The notes beneath the pieces were generated by a model that saw only the letters and a list, made by a program, of their open reading frames with translations, ran no database searches and was not told where the DNA came from. From Rhodobacteraceae bacterium UBA7436 (GTDB lineage: Bacteria > Pseudomonadota > Alphaproteobacteria > Rhodobacterales > Rhodobacteraceae): DNA of 39,196 nucleotides. Numbering within the stretch: the stretch's first letter is position 1; every line of letters starts with the position of its first letter. The position numbers were made by a program, and so were the translations under genes. The DNA is taken from NCBI GenBank assembly GCA_002478745.1, contig DLQI01000076.1:1-39196 (forward strand). The letters run 5' to 3'. Shown here one piece after another: positions 17,906 through 25,937 of the stretch.

Positions 17906-18394
17906 CTACACTCCCAAAAAGAACGGCCAAGGCCGTAAGAAGATGCCAAGGACCTCTTGGACCAAATACCAGATACCGCCAGAGGCAAATGCCGCGACAG
18001 GTATCATGATGAACCAACGGCGCTCTCCGAGCACAATAGATCCTGCGATCAAGAAAAACATTGTTGAGCCAAGGAAACCTACAGGACGTAAGCACAGTGC
18101 ATAAGCCACCATTAAACCCAGCAGGAATAACGCCTGACCAATTTTGTAATCACCCAAGCGCGTAAAATCGATGTCCGGCTCTTTGCCCCCGCCAGTGTCT
18201 TTTTCAAGACCCAGAACAACAGACAGGGCAACCAAGGCTCCAATCACAGATAGGATTTTAGGAAAGGTCGAAGGCCAAACAGGATTGCGTTGCATGAACG
18301 GCGGCAATGTCGCGTCCATCGTGAAAAATGCAGCGTATCCATACGCCAAGCAGATCATAAGAATGATCAATGCGATCCAACGGTCTAACGCCAT
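17906..18394 (-). CDS. tctB: TctB, small membrane subunit of a tripartite tricarboxylate transporter
   Basis: A 162-residue protein with about four membrane helices (DRWIALIILMICLAYGYAAF at the N-terminus, others near residues 50-65, 90-110 and 120-155) and the TTT small-subunit layout. I chose the ATG at 18392-18394 because GGGGGGAG lies 5 nt upstream; a longer frame would begin at a TTG inside that ribosome site. The gene begins just beyond a strong terminator that follows tctC, so its expression should be lower than that of the binding protein. Confidence 0.9.
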   Translation of the reverse strand: MALDRWIALIILMICLAYGYAAFFTMDATLPPFMQRNPVWPSTFPKILSVIGALVALSVVLGLEKDTGGGKEPDIDFTRLGDYKIGQALFLLGLMVAYALCLRPVGFLGSTMFFLIAGSIVLGERRWFIMIPVAAFASGGIWYLVQEVLGIFLRPWPFFLGV

Positions 18395-18416
18395 TGTCGC
18401 TCCCCCCAATTTTAAT

Positions 18417-18453
18417 AAAAAACGGCTGGCAAGGATCGGTCCCTGCCAGCCGT
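18417..18453 (-). terminator. intercistronic Rho-independent terminator between tctC and tctB
   Basis: Perfect 10-bp stem, ACGGCTGGCA (18422-18431) with TGCCAGCCGT (18444-18453), extended inside the loop by three more pairs. On the minus strand it is followed directly by TTTTTT (18417-18422). It lies 12 nt after the tctC stop and 11 nt before the tctB ribosome site. Such a site would make the binding protein in excess over the membrane subunits. Confidence 0.85.
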
Positions 18454-18465
18454 CAAATTTAGAAC

Positions 18466-19443
18466 TTACAGGAAGCCCAATTCACGCATTAGATCACCGA
18501 TTTCTTTTTCTTGGCCTTCAAGGAAGGTGCGGAAATCGTCGCCTGAGTTGTGAATGTTCACCCAACCGTTTGTCGCGCGTACTGCTTCCCATTCTGGGGT
18601 GTCGTACATTGCTTCAAGTGCCGCTTGGTACTGTGCTGTCTTTTCGTCAGACAGACCTGGTGCACCGAAGAAACCGCGCCAGTTTACAAACTCAGTGTCG
18701 ATGCCCTGCTCTTTCATTGTTGGGGCATCGGCAAACGCTGCAACGCGATCAGGGGCTGTCACACCGATGATGCGGACTTCACCAGCTGTTGCCAAAGCAA
18801 CGGCTTCAGAGAAACCTGTTGAAAGCGCTTTGATCTCACCAGACAACAGACCCGCCATCGCTGTGCCACCGGCATCGTATGGGATGTAGTTCACACCAAC
18901 AGGATCTTCACCCGCGGCCTTCATGACCATGGCCGCAACCAAGTGGTCCATGCCGCCTGGGACAGAACCACCGCCGATAGCCGTGCCTTGTTGGTCGCCT
19001 TTGTAAGCTTCCAACAATCCTGCCATGTCAGCAATGTCGCTAGACGCTGGAACAACCAAAGCAGCGTAATCGCCGATTGTACCTGCAACCAAAGTCAGGT
19101 CGCTGAAGTTATAAGGGAAAACACCAGTCAGTGAGCGGATCACGATAGGTGTTGAGTTCACCATCAAGGTGCCTTCTTGGCTTGCTGCGTTTTCGATCAA
19201 GTAACCAATAGCTTTACCGCCACCGCCACCAGACATGTTTTCATAAGATGCAGAGCCAACCAAACCCGCTTCGGTCAATGCTTGGCCAGTCCCACGTGCT
19301 GTGCCATCCCAACCGCCACCAGCGCCGCCGGGGATCAAGAAGTGAATGCTTTCAACCTTTTGGTGTCCGCCTGCAAAGGCTGGTGTGCTAAGCGCCATGA
19401 CAGCTGCTGCTGTCGTCATAAGAACGCGACGTGTAAATTTCAT
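18466..19443 (-). CDS. tctC: TctC, periplasmic binding protein of a tripartite tricarboxylate transporter
   Basis: The solute-capturing protein of the TTT system (Bug/TctC family), 325 residues. A signal peptide spans about residues 1-24 (RRVLMTTAAAVMALSTPAFA, cleavage after AFA-G). The mature part shows IHFLIPGGAGGGWDGTARG and NMSGGGGGKAIGYL near the ligand-binding loops, and GGGSVPGGMDHLVAAMVM. The ribosome site is GGGAGGAA before the ATG at 19443. It is divergent from tctD, with three 10-bp repeats in between, as expected for TctD-controlled expression. Confidence 0.94.
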   Translation of the reverse strand: MKFTRRVLMTTAAAVMALSTPAFAGGHQKVESIHFLIPGGAGGGWDGTARGTGQALTEAGLVGSASYENMSGGGGGKAIGYLIENAASQEGTLMVNSTPIVIRSLTGVFPYNFSDLTLVAGTIGDYAALVVPASSDIADMAGLLEAYKGDQQGTAIGGGSVPGGMDHLVAAMVMKAAGEDPVGVNYIPYDAGGTAMAGLLSGEIKALSTGFSEAVALATAGEVRIIGVTAPDRVAAFADAPTMKEQGIDTEFVNWRGFFGAPGLSDEKTAQYQAALEAMYDTPEWEAVRATNGWVNIHNSGDDFRTFLEGQEKEIGDLMRELGFL

Positions 19444-19475
19444 TGTTAGGGTTCCTCCCAGATTTACCTAAATTG

Positions 19476-19505
19476 ACATTGCCGAACATTGTCGGACATC
19501 GTGCA
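19476..19505. promoter_or_regulatory. three 10-bp direct repeats, candidate TctD-binding site
   Basis: Three contiguous repeats ACATTGCCGA (19476-19485), ACATTGTCGG (19486-19495) and ACATCGTGCA (19496-19505), the last degenerate, sit in the tctC-tctD divergent region 33-62 nt upstream of the tctC start codon. OmpR-type regulators such as TctD commonly bind direct repeats with about one helical turn spacing. The assignment to TctD is inference. Confidence 0.5.
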
Positions 19506-19568
19506 TCTTAATCACGCCAACCTGACATCTACCTGTCACCTCATCATTTGCCCTTGGATCATATCACC

Positions 19569-20234
19569 ATGCGCCTTCTCCTTGTCGAAGATAACGAACG
19601 CTTGGCACAGGCCTTGGTCGAGATGCTTTCGCTGGACGGTCACGGTGTGGACCACGCTGTTGTGATTTCTGAGGCACGCGAATTTGCAAGTACGGTCTCT
19701 TACGATCTGATATTGCTTGATATTATGCTTCCTGACGGTGACGGTCGCGACTTCCTCCAAGAGCTGCGGCAAAGCGCACGTGACGTTCCTGTAATCGTCT
19801 TAACAGCCCGTTCTGAGGTGTCTGATAGGGTCAGCGTTTTGGACCTTGGCGCAGATGATTATCTTGTGAAACCGTTTGAGTTTACTGAGCTGGAAGCACG
19901 CTGTCGCGCGATTTTGCGGCGACGTGGTGGGGCTGCAACGAATATCAAACGAATCGGAAATGTCGAATTTGACCTGCTTGGCGGCGTGCTGAAAACTGAA
20001 AGCACCCGTGTCGAACTGCGAAATCGTGAGTTGAGATTGTTCGAAGTTTTCGCTGCGAACCAAGATGTCATCCTGTCCAAATCCAAATTGGTGGACCGCA
20101 TATTCGCAGGCGATGAAGACGTCTCTGAGAATGCAATTGAGGTCTATGTCGGGCGTCTGCGCAAACATCTGCGCGGCTCAACGGTTGAGATCATTACCGT
20201 TCGTGGCCTTGGTTATCGCATGACGTCAGCATGA
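19569..20234 (+). CDS. tctD: TctD-like OmpR-family response regulator
   Basis: A 221-residue response regulator. The receiver domain runs from MRLLLVEDNERLAQ, with acidic pocket E7/D8, phosphoacceptor D51 in LILLDIMLPDGDG, the conserved VLTARSEVSDRV, and lysine in YLVKPFEFTELEA. A C-terminal winged helix follows (VELRNRELRLFEVFAANQD to ITVRGLGYRM). I start at the ATG at 19569 because this gives the standard receiver N-terminus. It overlaps tctE by 4 bp and faces tctC, which it most likely activates when the substrate is present. Confidence 0.92.
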   Translation: MRLLLVEDNERLAQALVEMLSLDGHGVDHAVVISEAREFASTVSYDLILLDIMLPDGDGRDFLQELRQSARDVPVIVLTARSEVSDRVSVLDLGADDYLVKPFEFTELEARCRAILRRRGGAATNIKRIGNVEFDLLGGVLKTESTRVELRNRELRLFEVFAANQDVILSKSKLVDRIFAGDEDVSENAIEVYVGRLRKHLRGSTVEIITVRGLGYRMTSA

Positions 20235-21583
20235 ACATTCAAGGCTCAATTTACCGGCGACTTATGCTGCAGCTGGTCGGCAGTGCCGCGATTCTAGCGG
20301 CCATCCTTTTTCTGCTATTCCAATCTTTCGCCCGTCAATTGGCCGTGGAGTCCCAAGACACAACTCTAAAGGCATCCGCCTCGGCCATCCTTGAGTCTGT
20401 ATCAGTTCAGCAAGGACAAGTTGTTGCGGACATTCCATATGCCGCCCTCGCGATGTTAGGGAATGTTTCCGATGACCGCGTCTTCTATCAAATTTCTCGC
20501 GGGACCGACGTTCTAACAGGGTACGAGGATTTGCCACGCAGCCTTGATGATACATCATGGACAGCGAAATATCGAGATGATCCTATACGTTTGGTCAAGG
20601 TTTCGCGTTCCCTTCCCATCAACGGTAGCCTCACAACAATCGCTGTCACTGTCGCCCAAACTCAAGATGGATTGGCACAAAAGCTTGGTGAAATCTCGCG
20701 AACTGCAATTTTGATTGGCCTTATCTTTTTTGCGGTCGCAACGATCCTTGCCGTTTGGGCCGCTCGCAGCAGCGTGCGTCCCCTTAACATCGTCGCCGCC
20801 GCCGTGTCGCGCCGCGGCCCTGCAGACCTTCGTCCTGTGACGACGCCTGTTCCTTCGGAAATGGCACCGCTCACTCAGGCCCTCAATGCTTTTATTGCGC
20901 GCCTCGACAGATCCCTTAGTCAATCTGAAGACTTCATTGCAGAAGCCGCGCATCGTGTGCGCACTCCGCTGGCCACAGTACGCGCCCAAGCCGAAGTCAC
21001 CTTGCGCCGAGTGGATAAGGAAGAAAATCGTGTGGCTCTAAAACAAATGATACGGGCCGTTGATGAAAGCAGTCGCGCCGCCGGTCAATTGTTAGATCAC
21101 GCAATGGTCGCGTTCCGCACAGATCACCTTGAGCGGAGCAAACTTGACCTGAGAGCTATCATTGAAGAAATCGTTGAGCGTCAGACACCGATTGCCGATC
21201 TGAAAGACATTGAATTCCTGCAAACAACCGCGCCCGATTGCATCGTTTTAGGGGACACCATTCTGATACAAAACGCTCTGACGAACATCATCGACAACGC
21301 CGTTAAATATTCACCAAACGAAACAGTCATTACAGTAACCCTCGAACGTGAAGGTGCTGAGGTCGTTCTAACAGTCGCAGATCAAGGGCCGGGTTTTGAA
21401 GCCGACAATATCAACGCGCTAACGGATCGTTTCGCGCGCGGGACTAATGTTGGTCAGACTGTTGGCTCGGGCCTTGGCCTCACAATCGCTAATGAAGTGG
21501 CCAAAGCCCATAACGGAACCCTCACCCTCAAACAAAGCACCAAAGGGAGCGGCGCATGCGTTACTTTATCACTGCCTGCTTAG
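20231..21583 (+). CDS. tctE: TctE-like sensor histidine kinase
   Basis: A 450-residue membrane kinase. Helices lie at about residues 12-31 and 155-175, with an extracytoplasmic 2CSK-type sensor region between, then a HAMP-like linker. The phosphorylated histidine is H241 in IAEAAHRVRTPLATVRAQAE. The ATPase domain has the N box LTNIIDNAVKYSP, G1 VADQGPGFEA and G2 GSGLGLTIANEVAKAH. Its start overlaps tctD by 4 bp and its end overlaps the following binding-protein gene by 28 bp, indicating one transcript. By context it senses the tct substrate. Confidence 0.92.
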   Translation: MNIQGSIYRRLMLQLVGSAAILAAILFLLFQSFARQLAVESQDTTLKASASAILESVSVQQGQVVADIPYAALAMLGNVSDDRVFYQISRGTDVLTGYEDLPRSLDDTSWTAKYRDDPIRLVKVSRSLPINGSLTTIAVTVAQTQDGLAQKLGEISRTAILIGLIFFAVATILAVWAARSSVRPLNIVAAAVSRRGPADLRPVTTPVPSEMAPLTQALNAFIARLDRSLSQSEDFIAEAAHRVRTPLATVRAQAEVTLRRVDKEENRVALKQMIRAVDESSRAAGQLLDHAMVAFRTDHLERSKLDLRAIIEEIVERQTPIADLKDIEFLQTTAPDCIVLGDTILIQNALTNIIDNAVKYSPNETVITVTLEREGAEVVLTVADQGPGFEADNINALTDRFARGTNVGQTVGSGLGLTIANEVAKAHNGTLTLKQSTKGSGACVTLSLPA

Positions 21584-22539
21584 TCCTGTGGACCTCGATG
21601 GCCCACGCCTATGAGATTGAAGCACAGACAGAATTTAACGCTGAGGGTGCCACATCTACACTCAGTATTATTTCAACCACTGACACCGCGGTTTTCGCCC
21701 CTGTCATCGCCAGCTTTCAGGTCGCCAATCCCCAAATAAATGTGAACTACACTGCCGCATCCAGCAGCCAAATAAACACGGCTATCGTTGAAGAAAATGC
21801 GCAGTTCGATATAGCGATATCATCCGCAATGGACCTGCAAACAAAATTGGCTAACGACGGCTATGCAGAAGCTTTCGACTCAAGCTCCACAACACTCGTG
21901 CCCGATTGGGGAACGTGGCGGAATAGCATTTTCGCCTTCAGTCAAGAACCCGCAACAATCGTATTAAATCGCGCCGCTTTTAAGGGGCAGAAAATCCCTC
22001 AAACCCGCGCAGAACTGATCACATTGCTGCGCAGCCAACCAAAAAAATATGAACGGCGCATCGGCACCTATGACGTGCGCACATCAGGATTGGGTTACCT
22101 GTTCGCAACCCAAGACAGCCGCACCTCAGAAACGTTTTGGCGACTGACAGAGTTGATGGGGCAGCTAAAGGTAAAGCTATACTGTTGTTCGTCTGACATG
22201 ATCGAAGATGTCAGCACTGGCCAAATTGCGATCGCATACAATGTATTGGGAAGTTATGCAGCGGCCCGCGATGACTTGGCCGAAAAGATCATAATCATTG
22301 AGCCTCAGGACTACGCGACCGTGATGTTGCGAACCGCACTGATCCTAAAAGACAGTAAAGCACAAAGAGCGGCGGGTTTGTTTATGGATCATCTGCTGTC
22401 AGAAGCGTGGAATGAACAACCCATAAACCAAGGCCAAAACTTGCGGCGTATCCCCCTAGGGCCCGGCCTGTTGGTTTTCCTTGATCGTTTGAAACGTCAA
22501 CAGTTTTTACAAGAATGGAGCAGCGCCATTTTTCAGTAG
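21556..22539 (+). CDS. periplasmic solute-binding protein coupled to the TctDE kinase
   Basis: A 327-residue ABC-type extracellular binding protein (iron/phosphoglycerate-type SBP, PgtC-like). It has a signal peptide ending in TSMAHA-YE and typical SBP segments: TLSIISTTDTAVFAPVIASF, FDIAISSAMDLQTKLA, DWGTWRNSIFAFSQEP and ATIVLNRAAF. The GGGAGC ribosome site lies inside the end of tctE. No ABC permease or ATPase gene is adjacent, so it probably serves as a sensory accessory that presents ligand to TctE, as in three-component systems such as PgtBC. That role is inference. Two adjacent cysteines (YCCSS) are unusual. Confidence 0.85.
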   Translation: MRYFITACLVLWTSMAHAYEIEAQTEFNAEGATSTLSIISTTDTAVFAPVIASFQVANPQINVNYTAASSSQINTAIVEENAQFDIAISSAMDLQTKLANDGYAEAFDSSSTTLVPDWGTWRNSIFAFSQEPATIVLNRAAFKGQKIPQTRAELITLLRSQPKKYERRIGTYDVRTSGLGYLFATQDSRTSETFWRLTELMGQLKVKLYCCSSDMIEDVSTGQIAIAYNVLGSYAAARDDLAEKIIIIEPQDYATVMLRTALILKDSKAQRAAGLFMDHLLSEAWNEQPINQGQNLRRIPLGPGLLVFLDRLKRQQFLQEWSSAIFQ

Positions 22540-22570
22540 CACACTATTCGTGTTAGAATGATCGAAATGA

Positions 22571-23071
22571 TCAACGTTTTTCGAGAAACGCGCAAGCATC
22601 CAAAATTGCCTCAGCAAGCCCATCGAAAAAACCAATACCACTAACATCAATCAAGCTTGTAGATTGCTCGCCATCGCCGCCAACCGGCTTCGTGACAATA
22701 TGCGAACTTGGTGAAGCAACCAATTCACGGTAACTTGCGCCCGTGCCATGCTTCAAAACGTTTACAGCAAGATAGTACTGGTGAATGCGGTCAGCCAAAT
22801 CTGGATTTTTGGCTTCCATCAGAAGCGCCTTCAGCTTTCGCGAAAACGGCCCTCGCTTGAAATTACGCTGCATGCGCGATTCAAATAGCGAATAGATGTC
22901 GACAACTGCCGCTTCCATTCCACTCAGCAGCTCGTTTAGCTCTTCTGATGCGTCCTTTGACGCGCCCTGCTGAGCAATCAACGTTTCGATCTCAGCTACA
23001 CGCTGCTCAGACGCTTTAGCCTTGGCCTGTGCGTCCGCAACCAGTTCAATCACGCTTTGTGTAGCTTCCAT
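22571..23071 (-). CDS. hypothetical protein with N-terminal coiled coil
   Basis: A 166-residue soluble protein that I do not recognise. Residues about 12-50 are predicted coiled coil (AQAKAKASEQRVAEIETLIA). The centre contains a basic stretch FKRGPFSRKLKAL and the segment YYLAVNVLKHGTGASYREL, and the C-terminus is GFFDGLAEAILDACAFLEKR. There is no signal peptide or membrane segment. It lies 72 bp downstream of the mrp gene on the same strand and may share its transcript, and it converges on the binding-protein gene at 22539. The coding call rests on an uninterrupted frame with neighbour-like composition. Confidence 0.7.
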   Translation of the reverse strand: MEATQSVIELVADAQAKAKASEQRVAEIETLIAQQGASKDASEELNELLSGMEAAVVDIYSLFESRMQRNFKRGPFSRKLKALLMEAKNPDLADRIHQYYLAVNVLKHGTGASYRELVASPSSHIVTKPVGGDGEQSTSLIDVSGIGFFDGLAEAILDACAFLEKR

Positions 23072-23143
23072 CGATCATTCTCCATTAGGTATCACTCCCA
23101 TAAGCTATGCAGCCCAGAATGATAGTGGTCCCCTTATTTAATC

Positions 23144-24217
23144 TTACGCCATGCCGCCTTCGATCAAACCGGTCGCGATTTTCGCATAAGCTTGTGCCAT
23201 CGGACCGTCACCCGCAGCGATAGGCGTTCCACCATCACCTGCAAGGCGTGTGTCCAAATCGATTGGCAACGCACCCAACAGCGGGACACCCATCTTGTTT
23301 GCCTCAGCAGCAACACCGCCACTGCCAAATATTTCGTGCTCTGATCCACAATCAGGGCAAACAAACATGGACATGTTTTCGATCAACCCAAGAACAGGCG
23401 TTTTAAGCGTCGCAAACATATCCAGCGCTTTGCGCGCATCAATCAATGCAACATCTTGAGGCGTTGAAACGACGATGGCCCCTGTCAGCTCAGACTTGGT
23501 GCACAACGTCAACTGAACGTCGCCAGTGCCGGGTGGCAGGTCGACCAACAAAACATCCAACTCGCCCCATTCAACCTGACCCAGCATCTGCTGTAGGGCC
23601 CCCATCAACATAGGGCCACGCCAGACAACTGCCTTACCCTCTTCCATCATAAAGCCGATCGACATCATTGTAACGCCGTGGGCATGCAATGGAATGATCG
23701 TTTTGCCATCCGGTGACGCAGGGCGTTTATTGATCCCCATCATCCGAGGTTGGGAAGGGCCGTAAATGTCTGCATCCAGCAAACCAACTTTGCGGCCTTG
23801 TTTAGCCAAAGCGACGGCAAGGTTGGATGAGACAGTGGATTTGCCAACACCGCCTTTACCTGACCCAATCGCCAAAATGCGTGCAACGCCTGAAGGTTTT
23901 GTTGGCCCTTCTTGCGGCTTTGGATGACCACCAATCTTAAGGCTGGGTGGTGGGGCCTTCGCAGCAGCTGGCCCGTGCGCCGTCAACGCCACAGTCACTT
24001 TAGAGACGCCATCCAGCTCCTCTACGACAGCTTCAGCAGCTTTTCGCGCAGGTTCCATCTGAGCAGCCACTTCGGGGCTCGGAGCCTCAATAACGAATTG
24101 CACCACACCTTCATTGATAGAAACGGCACGGATCATATCACGGCTGATCAACGTTTCGCCATTTGGCAATTGAACACGGTTCAAAGCTTCTAAAACTTGT
24201 TCTTTGGTGACGGACAT
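23144..24217 (-). CDS. mrp: Mrp/ApbC (NBP35-like) iron-sulfur cluster carrier ATPase
   Basis: A P-loop ATPase that carries and delivers [4Fe-4S] clusters. From the ATG at 24217 it is 357 residues: an N-terminal MIP18/DUF59 domain (MSVTKEQVLEALNRVQLP onward), a linker, then the ATPase with deviant Walker A GSGKGGVGKSTVSSNLA, LLDADIYGPSQP, VDLPPGTGDVQLTL and the cluster-binding CPDCG in MSMFVCPDCGSEHEIFGSGG. A longer frame starts 18 codons upstream but adds an unfamiliar basic segment, so I prefer this start. It is divergent from the DUF1127 gene. Confidence 0.94.
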   Translation of the reverse strand: MSVTKEQVLEALNRVQLPNGETLISRDMIRAVSINEGVVQFVIEAPSPEVAAQMEPARKAAEAVVEELDGVSKVTVALTAHGPAAAKAPPPSLKIGGHPKPQEGPTKPSGVARILAIGSGKGGVGKSTVSSNLAVALAKQGRKVGLLDADIYGPSQPRMMGINKRPASPDGKTIIPLHAHGVTMMSIGFMMEEGKAVVWRGPMLMGALQQMLGQVEWGELDVLLVDLPPGTGDVQLTLCTKSELTGAIVVSTPQDVALIDARKALDMFATLKTPVLGLIENMSMFVCPDCGSEHEIFGSGGVAAEANKMGVPLLGALPIDLDTRLAGDGGTPIAAGDGPMAQAYAKIATGLIEGGMA

Positions 24218-24569
24218 TTTGGCACTCCCATTGCGTACTACTCTAATTGGCTTTTTTGATCGAAAGGACAAGTCCGCATCACTTCGATTTAGGAGACCAC
24301 CCCTGACTTAACGATGGCGGTGGACAGTGTGCAATTTCAATCCTGAAGAACTGAGCGCTTTGACCTCGTTTTCAAAACGCCCAATTTACCGTCAATGCGC
24401 TCAAAATTTGTTACCGCTAACAGCCATGCAAATTGTGCATACCGGAAATGCCGATCTGTCTGTTGTACCAACGCTCAAATCGACTATTTCTCCATCAACA
24501 CCAACGAAGACAGACGAACAATCGACTGTCTAAACCGACTACTAAGACGCAGTCCCGAAAGGACAAGAT
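24218..24569. promoter_or_regulatory. divergent regulatory region between mrp and the DUF1127 gene
   Basis: About 350 nt without a convincing gene. It must hold both promoters. The 12-mer CGAAAGGACAAG occurs twice, at 24261-24272 and at 24556-24567; the second copy is the ribosome site of the DUF1127 gene. I could not identify a confident promoter; in Rhodobacter the equivalent locus is driven by heat-shock-type RpoH sigma factors. Confidence 0.4.
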
Positions 24570-24794
24570 ATGACATACTTTACAGATACAGCCGCCAACG
24601 CGACTTTGATTGAACGCCTAATGTTTACAGTATCAACCGCATTTGCAGCCGCTGCAGAGCGCCAAGCAAAACGTCGTGTGTACAAGACCACGATGAATGA
24701 ATTGGGTGCACTGAGCAACCGCGATTTGGCAGACCTGGGCATCTCTCGCTCTGAAGTACGCCGCATCGCTTGGGAAGCCGCATACACACATTAA
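24570..24794 (+). CDS. DUF1127 small protein (CcaF1-like)
   Basis: A 74-residue basic protein with the DUF1127 C-terminus: ELGALSNRDLADLGISRSEV followed by RRIAWEAAY. The N-terminus (LIERLMFTVSTAFAAAAERQ) forms an amphipathic helix. The start follows GAAAGGACAAGAT, a good ribosome site. In Rhodobacter sphaeroides a DUF1127 protein encoded just upstream of the CcsR sRNAs (CcaF1) binds RNA and affects sRNA maturation. The same arrangement here, with CCTCCC-bearing hairpins right after the stop, supports the same role by inference. Confidence 0.88.
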   Translation: MTYFTDTAANATLIERLMFTVSTAFAAAAERQAKRRVYKTTMNELGALSNRDLADLGISRSEVRRIAWEAAYTH

Positions 24795-24800
24795 GAATTC

Positions 24801-24988
24801 AGAAATCGGGCGTGATTTCTCCTCCCTTGAGCGCCTGTACTGGCGGTGGCATCTCTCCTCCCTTGATGCCACAGCTGTTCAAACAAAATCGCATTAATCG
24901 CGATACATAGATACCGAACGATACTTTCCTCCCAGATCGTGTTTCGGTTGTTTAGAAACGGTCCCATCCTCCCATGGGGCCGTTTTTT
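24801..24988 (+). ncRNA. CcsR/cuckoo-type sRNA array with four CCTCCC motifs
   Basis: Seen: four CCTCCC motifs at 24821-24826, 24857-24862, 24928-24933 and 24968-24973. The second is in the 11-nt loop of a perfect 8-bp hairpin (24846-24853 with 24865-24872). The third is in the loop of an imperfect hairpin (about 24913-24948). The fourth is exactly the 6-nt loop of a 12-bp terminator hairpin. The first lies beside a 7-bp hairpin (24801-24820), or in the loop of an alternative GGCG/CGCC stem. Known: stress-induced CcsR RNAs of Rhodobacter, part of the cuckoo RNA family, carry CUCCUCCC loops and are co-transcribed with a DUF1127 gene. Inferred: probably two sRNAs (about 24801-24875 and 24911-24988) cut from one transcript. 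Confidence 0.75.
24956..24988 (+). terminator. Rho-independent terminator of the DUF1127/sRNA transcript, loop CCTCCC
   Basis: The stem AAACGGTCCCAT (24956-24967) pairs with ATGGGGCCGTTT (24974-24985) with one T-G wobble, around loop CCTCCC, followed by TTTTTT (24983-24988). The terminator therefore doubles as the last anti-Shine-Dalgarno-like hairpin of the array. Confidence 0.88.
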
Positions 24989-25098
24989 ATTTACACCTCA
25001 CATTTGATTTCCTTGTTCCCAGACACCCTTTGCATCATGTTCAGTGAAGCATCGAAAAAGTTGCCCGTGGGCAATTGTGGTTAACAAAAAGGAAACAG

Positions 25099-25866
25099 AT
25101 GACACAATTCTCAGCCAATTTAGGTTTCCTATGGACAGAGTTATCCCTGCCCAATGCCATACGCGCCGCACACTTGGCTGGGTTTGAGGCTATCGAATGT
25201 CACTGGCCCTATGACACCAATCCCGAATTTGTGAATGACGTGCTTCATGAAACTGGCCTTCGGATGCTGGGATTGAACACTAGACGTGGAAATCACCTGG
25301 AGGGCGACAATGGTTTGAGCGCCCTGCCCGATCAAAAACCACAAGCACGAGCTGCGATAGATCAAGCGGTCGCCTATGCTGTCGCTGTCAAATGTTCTAA
25401 AATTCATGTTATGGCAGGCTTTGCCTCAGGCAATGAAGCCCATGAAACCTTCATCGAAAACCTCAGCTATGCATGTGGCGAGGCTGAAAAACACGATTTA
25501 ACAATCTTAATTGAGCCACTGAACGAGTATGATGCACCCGGTTATTTTCTTCAGACGACGGATCAAGCCTTGAAAATCATCCACCAAATCGAACGGTCAA
25601 ACCTAAAGTTGATGTTTGATTGTTATCATGTTCAGCTGATGGAAGGAAATTTAACGCAAAAACTGACACGTCTGTTGCCTCATATCGGCCATATCCAATT
25701 TGCAGGTGTACCGAATCGTGGCCGACCAGACCTTGGCGAAGTGAACTACGGCCACATTTTTCGCCATTTATCCTCCCTTAGTTACACCGCTCCGCTTGGG
25801 GCAGAGTACAAAGTGGCTGGATCGACAGAAGAAACACTTGGCTGGATGAACACCCTGAGGACATAA
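25099..25866 (+). CDS. hyi: hydroxypyruvate isomerase-like TIM-barrel protein
   Basis: A 255-residue sugar-isomerase-type TIM barrel of the Hyi/OtnI/YgbM group, which interconverts hydroxypyruvate and tartronate semialdehyde or acts on related 2-oxo sugar acids. It shows SANLGFLWTELSLPNAIRAA, GFEAIECHWPYD, LIEPLNEYDAPGYFLQTTDQ with a metal-binding Glu, and LMFDCYHVQLMEGNL with Asp/His ligands, then HIQFAGVPNRGRPDLGEVNY. I chose the ATG at 25099, preceded by AAAAGGAAAC; an earlier in-frame start would include that site. It stands alone on the plus strand. The exact substrate is not certain. Confidence 0.87.
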   Translation: MTQFSANLGFLWTELSLPNAIRAAHLAGFEAIECHWPYDTNPEFVNDVLHETGLRMLGLNTRRGNHLEGDNGLSALPDQKPQARAAIDQAVAYAVAVKCSKIHVMAGFASGNEAHETFIENLSYACGEAEKHDLTILIEPLNEYDAPGYFLQTTDQALKIIHQIERSNLKLMFDCYHVQLMEGNLTQKLTRLLPHIGHIQFAGVPNRGRPDLGEVNYGHIFRHLSSLSYTAPLGAEYKVAGSTEETLGWMNTLRT

Positions 25867-25937
25867 AATCCTATAGCCTGCCAAAAACCACGATGTTTCC
25901 ATAGACTAATTCACAGTCATTTTTAGGAAGGAATTTC

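Noticed and set aside
24327..24613. Short open frames upstream of the DUF1127 gene
   Set aside because: No ribosome site or family motif; they overlap one another and the promoter region.
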